Assembly (NCBI GenBank): GCA_020430865.1
Contig: JAGQIY010001279.1
Coordinates: forward strand, 1-30,089
Source of the DNA: Myxococcales bacterium
Lineage (GTDB): Bacteria; Myxococcota; Polyangia; Polyangiales; Polyangiaceae
Direction of reading: 5' to 3'
DNA length: 30,089 nucleotides
Part shown: positions 7,424-16,853 of the stretch, piece after piece
Layout of the letters: each line of letters begins with the position of its first letter
How positions within the stretch are numbered: the first letter of the stretch is position 1
Translations under genes and position numbers: made by a program
The notes under the pieces: generated by a model
Database searches by the model: none
Seen by the model: the letters and a program-made list of their open reading frames with translations, nothing else
Told to the model about the DNA's origin: nothing

Positions 7424-9346
7424 ATGCCCGAGATCCACCGCCTTCCCCCTGAACTCGCGAGCCAGATCGCCGCGGGTGAAGTGGTCGAGCGCCCCGCGAG
7501 CGCAGTCAAGGAACTGGTCGAGAACGCGCTCGACGCTGGAGCCAAGCGAGTCGACGTCGAGATCGTCGGTGGAGGCATCAGCAAGATCGCCGTGCGCGAC
7601 GATGGACGCGGGATGGATCCCGAAGACGCCGAGCTAGCGGTCGAGCGTCACGCAACCAGCAAGCTCTCCGCAATCGCCGACCTGCAGAGCGTGGCGACCT
7701 ACGGCTTCCGTGGAGAAGCGTTGCCGTCGATCGCCTCGGTCAGTCGCTTTCGACTGCTCACACGTACCGCCGACGCGAACGCGGCGACGGAGCTCGTCAT
7801 GGAAGGCGGTGTGAACCCGGAGATGCGTCCGACGGCCAGCGCGGTGGGCACCCTGATCGAGGTGCGAGACCTGTTCTTCAACGTGCCGGCGCGGCGGAAG
7901 TTCCTGCGCTCGAGCAACACGGAGTCTGGCCACGTCACCGAGGTGCTCGAGGCCGCCGCGTTCGCGCGTCATGACGTGTCCTTCACCCTCACCCGCGATG
8001 GTCGCAAGGTACGCGAGTGGCTACGTGCGCGTGACCGAGGGGAGCGCGCGCGCGCCGCGCTTCAGGAAGACGAGCTCGCCCACTGCGAGGGTGAGCGCGG
8101 GACACTTCGGGTGGAAGCGTATCTCTCACGGCCCGAACGCGCGCGCGCTGGCGCCGCTGGGCTGCGCTTGTTCGTCAACGGGCGCCCGATCAGAGATCGA
8201 GCACTCGCGGTGACCGTCGCGCAAGCCTACGGCAGCGTCCTCGAACGCGGCCGGTATCCGCGCGGCATTGTATACCTGGAGCTCCCGCCGCAGCTGGTCG
8301 ATGTCAACGTCCACCCGCAGAAGACGGAGGTGCGCTTCGCTGACTCCCGTGCCGTGTGCGATGCGCTCTACCGGGTGCTGTCGCTTGCGCTCGCGGAGGC
8401 TTTCGCACTGCCAGCGCCAGCAAAGAACCCCTGGAGTCGCCCGACCAACGACGCACCAAACCGCTGGCAGCGTCCGCCGACAGCGAGCGCCAGCGTGCCT
8501 CTCGAGCTGGCGAGGCCCTCACCCCAGGCTCAGGGCCGACTCGCCCTGGAATCCGAGCCCCCTCAGGGCAGCTCTCCGAGAGCACCATCCCCCGCCGAGA
8601 GCGCGCGAGATCCGTGGGGGCTCGCTCCCGGGAGCGACGAGGCGAGCACAGCAACCGCATATCCTCCGGGCAATACAGGGGATGACCTCGGCGCGCTGAT
8701 CGCAGTACGAGACAGCCACGCCGCGCCCGTGCGCCCTGACGGCACCAGCAGCGGCGACCCTGGACTCCGCTGGGCCAACCTTCGCTTCGTCGCCCAGCTC
8801 AAGCAGACCTACCTGCTCTGCGAGGCCGACGACGGCTTCTACGTCCTCGACCAGCACGCCGCGGCGGAGCGCGTCACCTTCGACCGCCTGCGCCGACAGT
8901 ACCAGTCACGCGCGGTTCCAGCACAGGCGCTGCTGTTTCCCCTGGCCCTCGACGTGAGCGCCGAGGAAGCCGATCTGATCGATGAGCGCAACGAGGAGCT
9001 CCTCGCGCTGGGTGTCGACCTGCGCAGGCGCGGCCCCGACACGATCAGCATCCACGCCATCCCCCGTCTGCTCGGCCGCGCGAGTCCCGAGCGCCTGGTT
9101 CGGGACCTGCTGAGTGAGGTGAGCCGCCGAGGTGGTCGCGGCTTCTCCGACGCGATTGATCTCGCCCTGGCCACCATGGCTTGCCACGGCTCCATCCGCG
9201 CTGGTGACAGCCTGGGCGCCGAGGAAGTCAAGGCTCTCCTGCTCGCCCTGGACCAGGCCGACTTCGCTGGCCACTGCCCACATGGCCGACCGGTGGTCAC
9301 ACGGGTCACGTGGGCCGAGCTGGAACGCAAGGTCGGACGGCGCTGA
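7424..9346 (+). CDS. mutL: DNA mismatch repair protein MutL (endonuclease type)
   Basis: Mismatch-repair matchmaker ATPase acting with MutS. 640 residues. The N-terminal GHKL ATPase shows QIAAGEVVERPASAVKELVENALDAGA, DDGRGMD, ATSK and GFRGEAL; VHPQKTEVRF marks the end of the conserved N-terminal part. A Pro/Ser-rich linker covers about 330-445. The C-terminal dimerisation/endonuclease domain has DQHAAAERVTFD, ACHGSIRAGD and GHCPHGRP. This indicates the metal-dependent nicking version found in bacteria without MutH. The DQHA(X)2E(X)4E motif ends in Asp rather than Glu. ATG 7424 gives the family start MPEIHRLPPELASQIAAGEVV. Followed 69 bp on by miaA, a classic mutL-miaA pair. Confidence 0.97.
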   Translation: MPEIHRLPPELASQIAAGEVVERPASAVKELVENALDAGAKRVDVEIVGGGISKIAVRDDGRGMDPEDAELAVERHATSKLSAIADLQSVATYGFRGEALPSIASVSRFRLLTRTADANAATELVMEGGVNPEMRPTASAVGTLIEVRDLFFNVPARRKFLRSSNTESGHVTEVLEAAAFARHDVSFTLTRDGRKVREWLRARDRGERARAALQEDELAHCEGERGTLRVEAYLSRPERARAGAAGLRLFVNGRPIRDRALAVTVAQAYGSVLERGRYPRGIVYLELPPQLVDVNVHPQKTEVRFADSRAVCDALYRVLSLALAEAFALPAPAKNPWSRPTNDAPNRWQRPPTASASVPLELARPSPQAQGRLALESEPPQGSSPRAPSPAESARDPWGLAPGSDEASTATAYPPGNTGDDLGALIAVRDSHAAPVRPDGTSSGDPGLRWANLRFVAQLKQTYLLCEADDGFYVLDQHAAAERVTFDRLRRQYQSRAVPAQALLFPLALDVSAEEADLIDERNEELLALGVDLRRRGPDTISIHAIPRLLGRASPERLVRDLLSEVSRRGGRGFSDAIDLALATMACHGSIRAGDSLGAEEVKALLLALDQADFAGHCPHGRPVVTRVTWAELERKVGRR

Positions 9347-9415
9347 GCTCGGGTGCTCGCGATCACTGGAGGACTTCGTCGAGCAGGGAGTCAGGGATCT
9401 GCTACAGGGCGGTCC

Positions 9416-10330
9416 GTGAGCCTGGACGCGGAGCAGCGACTTTGGGTTGTGGTCGGTCCCACCGCCTCGGGCAAGACCGAGCTGGCGCTGCGGCTCGCGG
9501 AGCAGATCGACGGCGAGGTGGTCAGCGCCGACAGCGTCCAGGTCTATCGTTATTTCGACATCGGAAGCGGGAAGCCAAGCCAGGCAGAGCTAGCTCGCGC
9601 GCCTCACCACCTGATCGACTGCTGCGATCCTCACGAGTCACTCGACGCCGCGCGCTGGGCGGAGCTCGCGGAGGCGTCTCTGCAGGAAATCAAGAACCGC
9701 GGCAAGCGTCCCATCGTGTGCGGGGGAAGCTTCCTGTTCGTGCGTGCGCTGATCTACGGCCTGGCCCCGGCGCCCCCCGCCGATCCTGAACTGCGCGAGC
9801 GACATCGGGCGGTCGCGGAGGTGCACGGAAGACAGGCGCTCCACGAGGAGCTGGAACGAGTGGACCCGGCGCGAGCCGCAGAGCTGAACCCCAACGACTT
9901 CGTGCGAGTCAGCCGCGCGCTGGAGATCTTCGAGCTCTCCGGAGTGCCGATGAGCCAGTGGCAGGCAGGACACGGCTTCCGTGAGGTACGCTATCCGGCG
10001 CGCCTGATCGGGGTCGCGCGCGAGCGTGAGGAGCAGGACGCGCTGATCGCGGCACGCATCGCGAAGATGTTCGCCGCGGGGTGGCTCGAGGAGGTGGCGA
10101 CGCTGCTCGAGCGCGGCTACGCGGATACGCGGCCCATGGGTTCGGTAGGCTATCGTCAGCTGGCGGAGCTTCTCCGGGAGAGCCGCGTGGAGGAGCTGCG
10201 CGGCTCTCCGCGTCTGGAGGAGACGCGCGAAGCCATCTACCGCGCCACCCGCGTGTTCGCGCGACGCCAGCGGACGTGGCTCCGTGAAGAGCGCGTGGAG
10301 TGGTTGGCACCCGATACGCTGCCCAGCTGA
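9416..10330 (+). CDS. miaA: tRNA dimethylallyltransferase
   Basis: Transfers a dimethylallyl group from DMAPP to N6 of A37 in tRNAs reading UNN codons. 304 residues. Walker A GPTASGKTELA is near the N-terminus, followed by SADSVQVYRYFDIGSGKP, GGSFLFVRALIYGL, NPNDFVRVSRALEI, MGSVGYRQL and ATRVFARRQRTWLRE, all MiaA signatures. GTG 9416 was chosen, preceded by AGGG at 9406-9409; the frame is open to GTG 9353, but the extra residues lack family similarity. Convergent with hmgA, only 7 bp apart, so termination signals must lie inside or beyond the coding ends; none is obvious. Confidence 0.95.
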   Translation: MSLDAEQRLWVVVGPTASGKTELALRLAEQIDGEVVSADSVQVYRYFDIGSGKPSQAELARAPHHLIDCCDPHESLDAARWAELAEASLQEIKNRGKRPIVCGGSFLFVRALIYGLAPAPPADPELRERHRAVAEVHGRQALHEELERVDPARAAELNPNDFVRVSRALEIFELSGVPMSQWQAGHGFREVRYPARLIGVAREREEQDALIAARIAKMFAAGWLEEVATLLERGYADTRPMGSVGYRQLAELLRESRVEELRGSPRLEETREAIYRATRVFARRQRTWLREERVEWLAPDTLPS

Positions 10331-10337
10331 TCAGCCT

Positions 10338-11494
10338 TCAGATGAAGCTGTCCTGGTAAGCGGGGTCCTCGATGTTGAGAGCCGCGGACGTCGGCTGCAG
10401 CGGCTCCAGGACGTCGAGCATCACCGCCAGTTCGTCCGTCCGCTGGGCCCCGATGGAGGCTTCGTAGGCGCCGGGATGAGGCCCGTGGGCGATGCCAGCG
10501 GGGTGGTGCGAGATGCTCCCAGGCAAGATCCCGCGACGTGAAGTGAAGTTTCCGTCACAGTAGAACAGGAACTCGTCAACGTCGACGCTGCTATGCGGGT
10601 AGGGGCACGGGATCGCTTCCGGGTGGAAATCAACGACCCGAGGAACGAAGCTGCAGATCAGCCCGCCTCGACATGCGAAGGTCCCATGCCAGGTAGGCGG
10701 CAGATGGACCAGACCTGCGCGGGGTTGGAAGTTCAGGATCGGGAAGACCCACGGGTAGACGGCGCCGTCCCAGCCGACCACGTCGAGCGGATTGTCCGTG
10801 TACTCGAAGCCATGGAAGGCACCCTGGCGCTTTATCAGCAGCTTGCGGATGCCTTCGTCGGTCGGCCCAACGAACTCCGGAACGCGAAAATCTCTATGGC
10901 AATATGGAGCGTCCATGCGGAGTTGCCCAACGTCGTTGCGCCACTGCTTGGGCAAGTGCAGGCCGCCGTTCAGCTCCATGGTGAGCCAGTACTGGGCGAC
11001 GTCGGCGTCCGGAACCAGGCGATGGACCACCGAGCGCGGGATGAACAGGTAGTCGTTCTTCTCGAAGCGCAGCTTGCCGTACTGGCTCACGAGCTCCCCG
11101 CTGCCCTCGAAGACGAAGATCAGCTGATCCGCGTCGGCGTCGGCGAAGTAGACCGGGTCCGCCTCCGTCGGCTTGCAAATCCCCAGGGATACATCCCGAT
11201 TGAAGAGGAGCGGCACTCGGCAGTCGATGCTCGGTCCCGGGGTGACCTTCAGGTCGAAGGACTTGTAGTGACGCTTCGCGAGCGCACGCGCCGACACGGC
11301 TTCGGGCAAGTGCCAGCCGTGGGGCACCTCGGCCAGGCGCTGCGTGTGCGGGCGCTTCTGATGATACAGGATGGTGTATGGGCCATCGAAGCCATCGCGA
11401 GTGAAGCACTCCTCGAACGCCAGATCACCGCCCGGAAGCCGCATCTGGATATGGTGCTTCCTCGGGACCTCGCCCCGGACCAAGCGCTCGAGCA

Positions 11495-11495
<1 letters not shown>
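10338..11495 (-). CDS. hmgA: Homogentisate 1,2-dioxygenase
   Basis: Fe(II) enzyme that opens the homogentisate ring to give maleylacetoacetate. 385 residues, shorter than the roughly 440 of the human/Pseudomonas form but typical of a compact bacterial group. Seen: HLPPTWHGTFACRGGLICSF, PYPHSSVDVDEFLFY, SRRGILPGSISHHP and GIAHGPHPGAYEAS, where the His/Glu iron ligands are expected in the PHSS-DE and AHGPH segments. Last gene of the - strand operon; its ATG shares one base with the hppD stop (TGATG), so translation is likely coupled. Confidence 0.93.
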
Positions 11496-12640
<1,145 letters not shown>

Positions 12641-12765
12641 CTCTCTCTCCAAGACCTCGCAGGGTCGTCAGTCTTGCGCCCCCTGGTGGGGCGCGGGGTT
12701 CGCATGAAAGGTGCGTCGGGCACCCGGATGTCGAGCGCCGTCAAGGGCGCATGGCCACGCGGAGG

Positions 12766-13431
12766 TCAGGCTTCGGCGTCGGGTTGCTGATCCGGGTGAC
12801 TGATTCGAAACGCCTCGAGTTCGAGGCAGGCGGTCTCCACCGCCGCCAGCCTGGGGTAGGCTGAAACGTCGAGGTTGAAGCGGCGTGCATTGTAGAGCTG
12901 CGGCACCAGGCAGATGTCCGCCATGCTCGGATTCGTTCCCGCAAGGAAACGACACCCCTCTCTCGCGACGGTGGCTTCCAGCGCCCTCAGACCGCGATCG
13001 ACGAAGGCCGCCGACCACGCCTTGCTGTCGGCTCCAGGCGCTACACGCTCGAGTTCCTGCATCACGAACAGGTTCTGCAGCGGCTGGATCCCGGAGTTGA
13101 TCATCTCCGTCAGCCAGCGCACGCGCGCGCGCTCCAGCGGAGTCGCGCCCAGGAGCGGCGGTTCCGGTAGCAGCTCGTCCAGGTACTCGATGATCGCCAC
13201 CGACTGCGCAAGACCGTGGAGCTCGAGGCCCCAGGACGTCACCTGCGGCGCGTCGAACTCGAAGAAGGGCACCTGCTCCATCGGGTTCTTGCCGCGGTAC
13301 TCGTCCAGCCGATGCTGCCCGCCGCCTCTGACCAGGTGCACCGGTACTGCCTCGTACCGTGCACCCTTCAGCGCCAACGCAGCGCGCACGCGCCATGAGC
13401 AGCTGCTGCGCCAGTACCCGTACAGCTTCAC
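12766..13431 (-). CDS. maiA: Maleylacetoacetate isomerase (zeta-class GST)
   Basis: Glutathione-dependent cis-trans isomerisation of maleylacetoacetate to fumarylacetoacetate. 221 residues starting with GTG. The zeta-GST signature SSCSWRVR, containing the catalytic Ser/Cys, is at about residues 9-16; the N-terminal thioredoxin-like half is followed by the helical GST half with MADICLVPQLYNARRF. A longer in-frame ORF starting at 13581 would overlap the fah coding region and matches nothing. The chosen GTG overlaps the fah TGA by 4 bp (GTGA), indicating translational coupling. Confidence 0.93.
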   Translation of the reverse strand: MKLYGYWRSSCSWRVRAALALKGARYEAVPVHLVRGGGQHRLDEYRGKNPMEQVPFFEFDAPQVTSWGLELHGLAQSVAIIEYLDELLPEPPLLGATPLERARVRWLTEMINSGIQPLQNLFVMQELERVAPGADSKAWSAAFVDRGLRALEATVAREGCRFLAGTNPSMADICLVPQLYNARRFNLDVSAYPRLAAVETACLELEAFRISHPDQQPDAEA

Positions 13432-14405
13432 GCGCCCACCACCTGCTGCGCGATGCGCCCGAAGAGGCTCTTGCCCTTCGGGTCGAGCATCTCGATCTCG
13501 ATCCTGTCGCCGGCCTGCATGAACTGCGTCGAGGGCTTGCCGGTCTCGATGATCTCGATCATTCGCGCTTCCGCGAGGCAAGAAATACCGCGAGCCCGAT
13601 CGTGATTCGACACGGTCCCGCTACCGAGGATCGTGCCGGCCGTGTAGGCGCGCGTCTTGGTGATGTGCTGGATCAGGTCATGAAAGCTGAAGTGCATCTC
13701 CGGGCCAGCCTCGGGGTCCCCCACCAGCTTGCCGTTCAGGGTCGACCGCAAGCGCAGGTGCACCCGACCATCCTTGAACGAGTCTCCAAGTTCGTCCGGG
13801 GTGATCGCGAAGGGGGAGAACCCCGTCGCCGGCTTCGAGGTGAAGAACCCAAAGCCCTTGGCCAGCTCCGGGGGGATCAGGTTGCGGAAGGTCACGTCGT
13901 TGGCCAGCATCATGAGCTTGATGTGGCGCCCCGCGTCCGCTGCCTTGACCCCGCGGGGAGTATCCCCGAGGATCACGCAGACCTCGGCCTCGAAATCCAG
14001 CCCCCAGGCGGGATCCGGCAGCTCGATGTCTTGCGTCGGCCCCAGCAAAACGCCGGAACCACCCTGGTAGACCAAGGGGTCCGTCTCCAAGGTCTCCGGA
14101 GGCTCCGCGCCCCGTGCTTTCCGCACGAGAACGATGTGGTTGATGTACGCCGAACCGTCTACCCACTCGTAGGCGCGCGGCAGGGGCGCCATCAGCTGGC
14201 CGGGGGTCAGGCTCTGGGTCTCGAGCTTGCCGGCCTCCAGGTCCCTGGCCATGGCCTCGAGCTTGGGGGAGAGCGCCTCCCAGTCATCCAGCGCGGCCTG
14301 CAGGGTCGCCGCGATAGCCCCCGCCGACGCGAACCGCTCGCCGCTCGAATCCACCAACATCAACGCGCCGTCGCGAGTCCCGTTCTGACGAGTAGCCAAT
14401 CTCAT
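13428..14405 (-). CDS. Fumarylacetoacetase (FAA hydrolase family)
   Basis: Hydrolyses fumarylacetoacetate to fumarate and acetoacetate, last step of tyrosine catabolism. 325 residues. The FAH fold is recognised from DFEAEVCVILGDTPRGV, MMLANDVTFRNL, KPATGFSPFAITPDELG, AGTILGSGTVSNHD and GDRIEIEMLD, including the acidic metal-binding positions. First gene of the operon. A perfect AGGAGG Shine-Dalgarno lies 8 bases before the ATG, the strongest in the window. About 325 residues is the short bacterial FAH type rather than the roughly 420-residue animal enzyme. Operon context supports fumarylacetoacetate as substrate over the other FAH-family reactions. Confidence 0.92.
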   Translation of the reverse strand: MRLATRQNGTRDGALMLVDSSGERFASAGAIAATLQAALDDWEALSPKLEAMARDLEAGKLETQSLTPGQLMAPLPRAYEWVDGSAYINHIVLVRKARGAEPPETLETDPLVYQGGSGVLLGPTQDIELPDPAWGLDFEAEVCVILGDTPRGVKAADAGRHIKLMMLANDVTFRNLIPPELAKGFGFFTSKPATGFSPFAITPDELGDSFKDGRVHLRLRSTLNGKLVGDPEAGPEMHFSFHDLIQHITKTRAYTAGTILGSGTVSNHDRARGISCLAEARMIEIIETGKPSTQFMQAGDRIEIEMLDPKGKSLFGRIAQQVVGA

Positions 14406-14413
14406 CGTTCGTG

Positions 14414-14419
14414 CCTCCT
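14414..14419 (-). promoter_or_regulatory. Consensus ribosome binding site of fah
   Basis: The - strand reads AGGAGG, 8 bases before the ATG at 14405. It fixes the start and suggests strong initiation for the first gene of the homogentisate operon. Confidence 0.85.
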
Positions 14420-14544
14420 GGCAGCTCGGCCTGCTCCTGGGGTGAGGGCACCGAAAGCCGCTGTGGCCTACGAACTACGCCAGTTCAGCGGCTACGTCGA
14501 GTCCAGCGACACCGCTATTTAGTGCGCTGCGCGTCCACGATAAC

Positions 14545-14556
14545 GCACTGCAGTGC
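14545..14556. promoter_or_regulatory. Palindrome upstream of homogentisate operon, candidate operator
   Basis: GCACTGCAGTGC is a perfect 12-bp palindrome 140 bp before the fah start, in the 218-bp gap below the gene ending at 14624. On the - strand, TTATCG and TAAATA lie 16 bp apart just downstream of it, a weak promoter match. An operator for a tyrosine/homogentisate regulator is a guess; no regulator gene is adjacent. Confidence 0.3.
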
Positions 14557-14623
14557 ACGCTCACCCCCAACCCCGGAGAGAGCATCGAACGCGCCATGGC
14601 CCACCGCGAGGTGTCGACGGACC

Positions 14624-16168
14624 TCAGTCGAGGGACAGCGACGCGTTCAGCCAGTCGACGAACGTGGCGCTGCGTGGGCTCGGCATGGTGTCCTTGCGCT
14701 CCACGATGGAGTCGCTGACCACGACCTCCTTGCGCGCCAGCACCTCGGGCGAACTGCTCGCCGAGACCGCAGCCCTCATCGCGTCAGGGAGCGGCTCTGC
14801 GGGCTCGGCTTGCTCGCTGACTTCCACCTCGCCGGGCGGCGACACCGCCTCGTGCACCGGCGCCGAGTGGCGCTCCTCGCGCTCGGCCTCACGTCGCCGC
14901 AGCTCCGCCAGCTCTTCGCCAACCTCGGGCGGTGGCTTGAGGTTGATGTCGTAGGCACCGCTCGGACGACTCGGCAGCGCCATCTCCAGCTCCTCCGTGG
15001 GTGGAGGCGGCGTGAACCGAACGCGTGGTCCCTGAGACTCCTGGACCTCCTTGGAGGCAGTCGGGTCGAGCTCCAGATCACCATCGCCGAGCGAGGGCTC
15101 CAGCTCCACCGTCTGCCCAAGCTGCTCGAGCGTGGGCATCTCCGGCCTGGCTTGCTGGACCCGGGGCGCCGGAACCACGTCGGCCTCCAGCAAGTCGTCT
15201 ACGTCCGTTGCCTCGGGGATCTCATGCGCGACGGTCGACTCCCGGACCAACGCCTCCTCGAGAGCCGATTGACTCACGGCGCCGTCGCGTTGAGAGGCTG
15301 GCTGCTGGCCGCTCTCCGGTGGGGGTGTCAGCGGGGCGAGTCGGTCTGCGGCGGACTGCAGCGCCTCGTCCATGCTCTCGGAGGGCTTCGCGCGCGGGCT
15401 CGAGATGGGCTCGGCTTCCGCCACTGGCTCGCTCAAATCGAAATCGAGGTCGTCCTCGCGGTTGGCCGCCGCGTGGACGGATGAGCGCTCGTCTTCGCGA
15501 CGCACCGCAGGTTGAACGCTCGAGACGTCGGCCTCGGGTTCATCATCGAAGTCCAGATCGTCGAAGGCGTCGATCGGCGGTTTCTGCGAGGAAACCTCAC
15601 TGGACGGACGGGCGGGGCTCCCAAGCTCGAATCCCTCGGCCTCCGGCGGCGCTTCATCCGCCTCTGGCTCCACGACCTCCAGCTCTGGCTCGGCTTCGAC
15701 GACGGGAGCGTCGATCATGGTCTCGTCGACTGGCGCCCCCGCGAACGCCGCTTCGTCGCTGACGCTCGCTGCCGCGATCTCCACGGCGGGAGGCTCCGGA
15801 GATGCAGCGACCTCGACGGCGGGAGGCTCCGGAGAGACCGCGACCTCGAACTCGTCCTCTTCCTCGCTGATGTCCTCGAGGATCTCGATCCCGTCGTCTT
15901 CGTCCAGCTCGACGATCTCGTCGTCGTCGAAGATTTCCTCGCCCGCGAAGGTCTCCATGCGAGGCCTCGGGCCATCGTCGTCGAACGCCTCGACCTCGGG
16001 CATGGCGTCGGCGACGGGCGCGTCCAGCAGATCGTCCACGTCGGATCCGGAAGTGTCCGCCAGCAGCACCGCGGCCGGTGCCGCCCCATTTACGCGCGGC
16101 AACGCCGCGTTCCTCTTCACGCGCTCGAGGAGCGCCTCCAAGGTCGCGATCTTCGTGGTGTTGCTCAT
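14624..16168 (-). CDS. Acidic low-complexity protein of unknown function
   Basis: 514 residues, not recognised. A short N-terminus (TTKIATLEALLERVKRNAAL) could form one helix; the rest is dominated by Glu, Asp, Pro, Ser and Ala with clusters such as EEIFDDDEIVELDEDD and SEEEDEFE, so it is probably largely disordered. Two 11-residue tandem repeats SPEPPAVEVAA/SPEPPAVEIAA lie near residues 110-131. Short VDDLLDA / VDDLLEA and DDLDFD motifs recur, which may be binding motifs. The C-terminal end FVDWLNASLSLD is more hydrophobic and could be a docking peptide. No signal peptide or membrane segment, so probably cytoplasmic. Its ATG overlaps the stop of the upstream gene by ATGA, so the two are coupled and may act together. 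Confidence 0.8.
   Translation of the reverse strand: MSNTTKIATLEALLERVKRNAALPRVNGAAPAAVLLADTSGSDVDDLLDAPVADAMPEVEAFDDDGPRPRMETFAGEEIFDDDEIVELDEDDGIEILEDISEEEDEFEVAVSPEPPAVEVAASPEPPAVEIAAASVSDEAAFAGAPVDETMIDAPVVEAEPELEVVEPEADEAPPEAEGFELGSPARPSSEVSSQKPPIDAFDDLDFDDEPEADVSSVQPAVRREDERSSVHAAANREDDLDFDLSEPVAEAEPISSPRAKPSESMDEALQSAADRLAPLTPPPESGQQPASQRDGAVSQSALEEALVRESTVAHEIPEATDVDDLLEADVVPAPRVQQARPEMPTLEQLGQTVELEPSLGDGDLELDPTASKEVQESQGPRVRFTPPPPTEELEMALPSRPSGAYDINLKPPPEVGEELAELRRREAEREERHSAPVHEAVSPPGEVEVSEQAEPAEPLPDAMRAAVSASSSPEVLARKEVVVSDSIVERKDTMPSPRSATFVDWLNASLSLD
15783..15848 (-). repeat. Two tandem 33-bp repeats inside acidic protein gene
   Basis: Copies at 15783-15815 and 15816-15848 differ at 3 of 33 positions and encode SPEPPAVE[V/I]AA twice. 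The unit is 11 codons, so the duplication preserves the frame. Confidence 0.8.
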
Positions 16169-16722
16169 GCGTCACCCCCGGACTGCAGACGGCTCAGGAT
16201 CTCCCCCCAGTGCACGCCCTCGTCCAGCCAAGCCTTGACTCGATTCGCAGCGCTCTGTCCCGAGACCAGGAAGCGCACCCGCTTGCCCACGCGTCCAAGG
16301 CACACGGCGCTCGTGTTCTTGCCGTAGAGCCGCAACATCACTCCATCGAAGAGCGCCGCGACGAAACCATCCGCGCTGGGACCAAGCGGTGAGTCCACGA
16401 CCGAGAACACGAGGGCGCGCCCCCAGCGTTCGAAGCCGAGACTGCCGAGTCCCATCAGCGCCATCTCGCCGCCAAGGAACTCGAGCACTCGCTCGGGGGG
16501 CGCCTGGTCACTGTCCCCGAGACCTGACGCAACACGTCGGCCCAGATCGGTGCCAAGCTGTTGGCCCGCATCACGGCAGACCTCCTCGGAGGCGCCCTCG
16601 AGCAGGCGAGCCAACACGTCGGTTGGCATCACCACACGAGCCCCGCCTCCAACCTGGGAGAGGGTTCCGTGTCCGAGATCGAACTTCAATGCGAGCGCTG
16701 GGTCGAACTTCGCCTGAACCAT
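16165..16722 (-). CDS. Conserved-looking cytoplasmic protein, function unknown
   Basis: 185 residues, not recognised with certainty. Well-mixed composition typical of a folded alpha/beta protein, with Gly-rich segments (LGHGTLSQVGGGARVV, EFLGGEMALMGLGSLGFERWG) and no signal peptide. The alternation of helices with an LxxxGxxLG-like segment (DAGQQLGTDLGRRVASGL) faintly recalls small-molecule-binding V4R/TRAPP-like domains, but this is only an impression. ATG 16722 was chosen because the in-frame upstream extension runs through a near-consensus promoter at 16767-16797, so longer forms cannot be translated from that transcript. Overlaps the acidic protein gene by 4 bp (ATGA), making a two-gene operon. 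Confidence 0.75.
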   Translation of the reverse strand: MVQAKFDPALALKFDLGHGTLSQVGGGARVVMPTDVLARLLEGASEEVCRDAGQQLGTDLGRRVASGLGDSDQAPPERVLEFLGGEMALMGLGSLGFERWGRALVFSVVDSPLGPSADGFVAALFDGVMLRLYGKNTSAVCLGRVGKRVRFLVSGQSAANRVKAWLDEGVHWGEILSRLQSGGDA

Positions 16723-16766
16723 AGGTGTCGAGTTCGCGGCTGGAATCAACCCGCGAAAGCCTTTGC

Positions 16767-16797
16767 AGTATAGAGGGGTCCTTGGTCGAACTGTCAA
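16767..16797 (-). promoter_or_regulatory. Near-consensus sigma-70 promoter for the 16722-14624 operon
   Basis: On the - strand TTGACA (16797-16792, perfect -35) is followed by TATACT (16772-16767, 5 of 6 for -10). The spacer of 19 bp is longer than the ideal 17. Transcription would begin near 16760, giving a leader of about 38 bases before the ATG at 16722. Confidence 0.65.
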
Positions 16798-16853
16798 ATC
16801 CCGGGAGAGACGCGCGAACCATCGCCACGCCGCGGTCGGGTCGTACGAACTCC

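Noticed and set aside
13359..14522. 387-residue + strand ORF antisense to fah
   Set aside because: Opposite a clear fumarylacetoacetase; composition is typical of antisense frames in G+C-rich coding DNA.
15783..15848. Possible CRISPR or mobile repeat
   Set aside because: Only two adjoining copies, in frame, encoding an 11-residue protein repeat.
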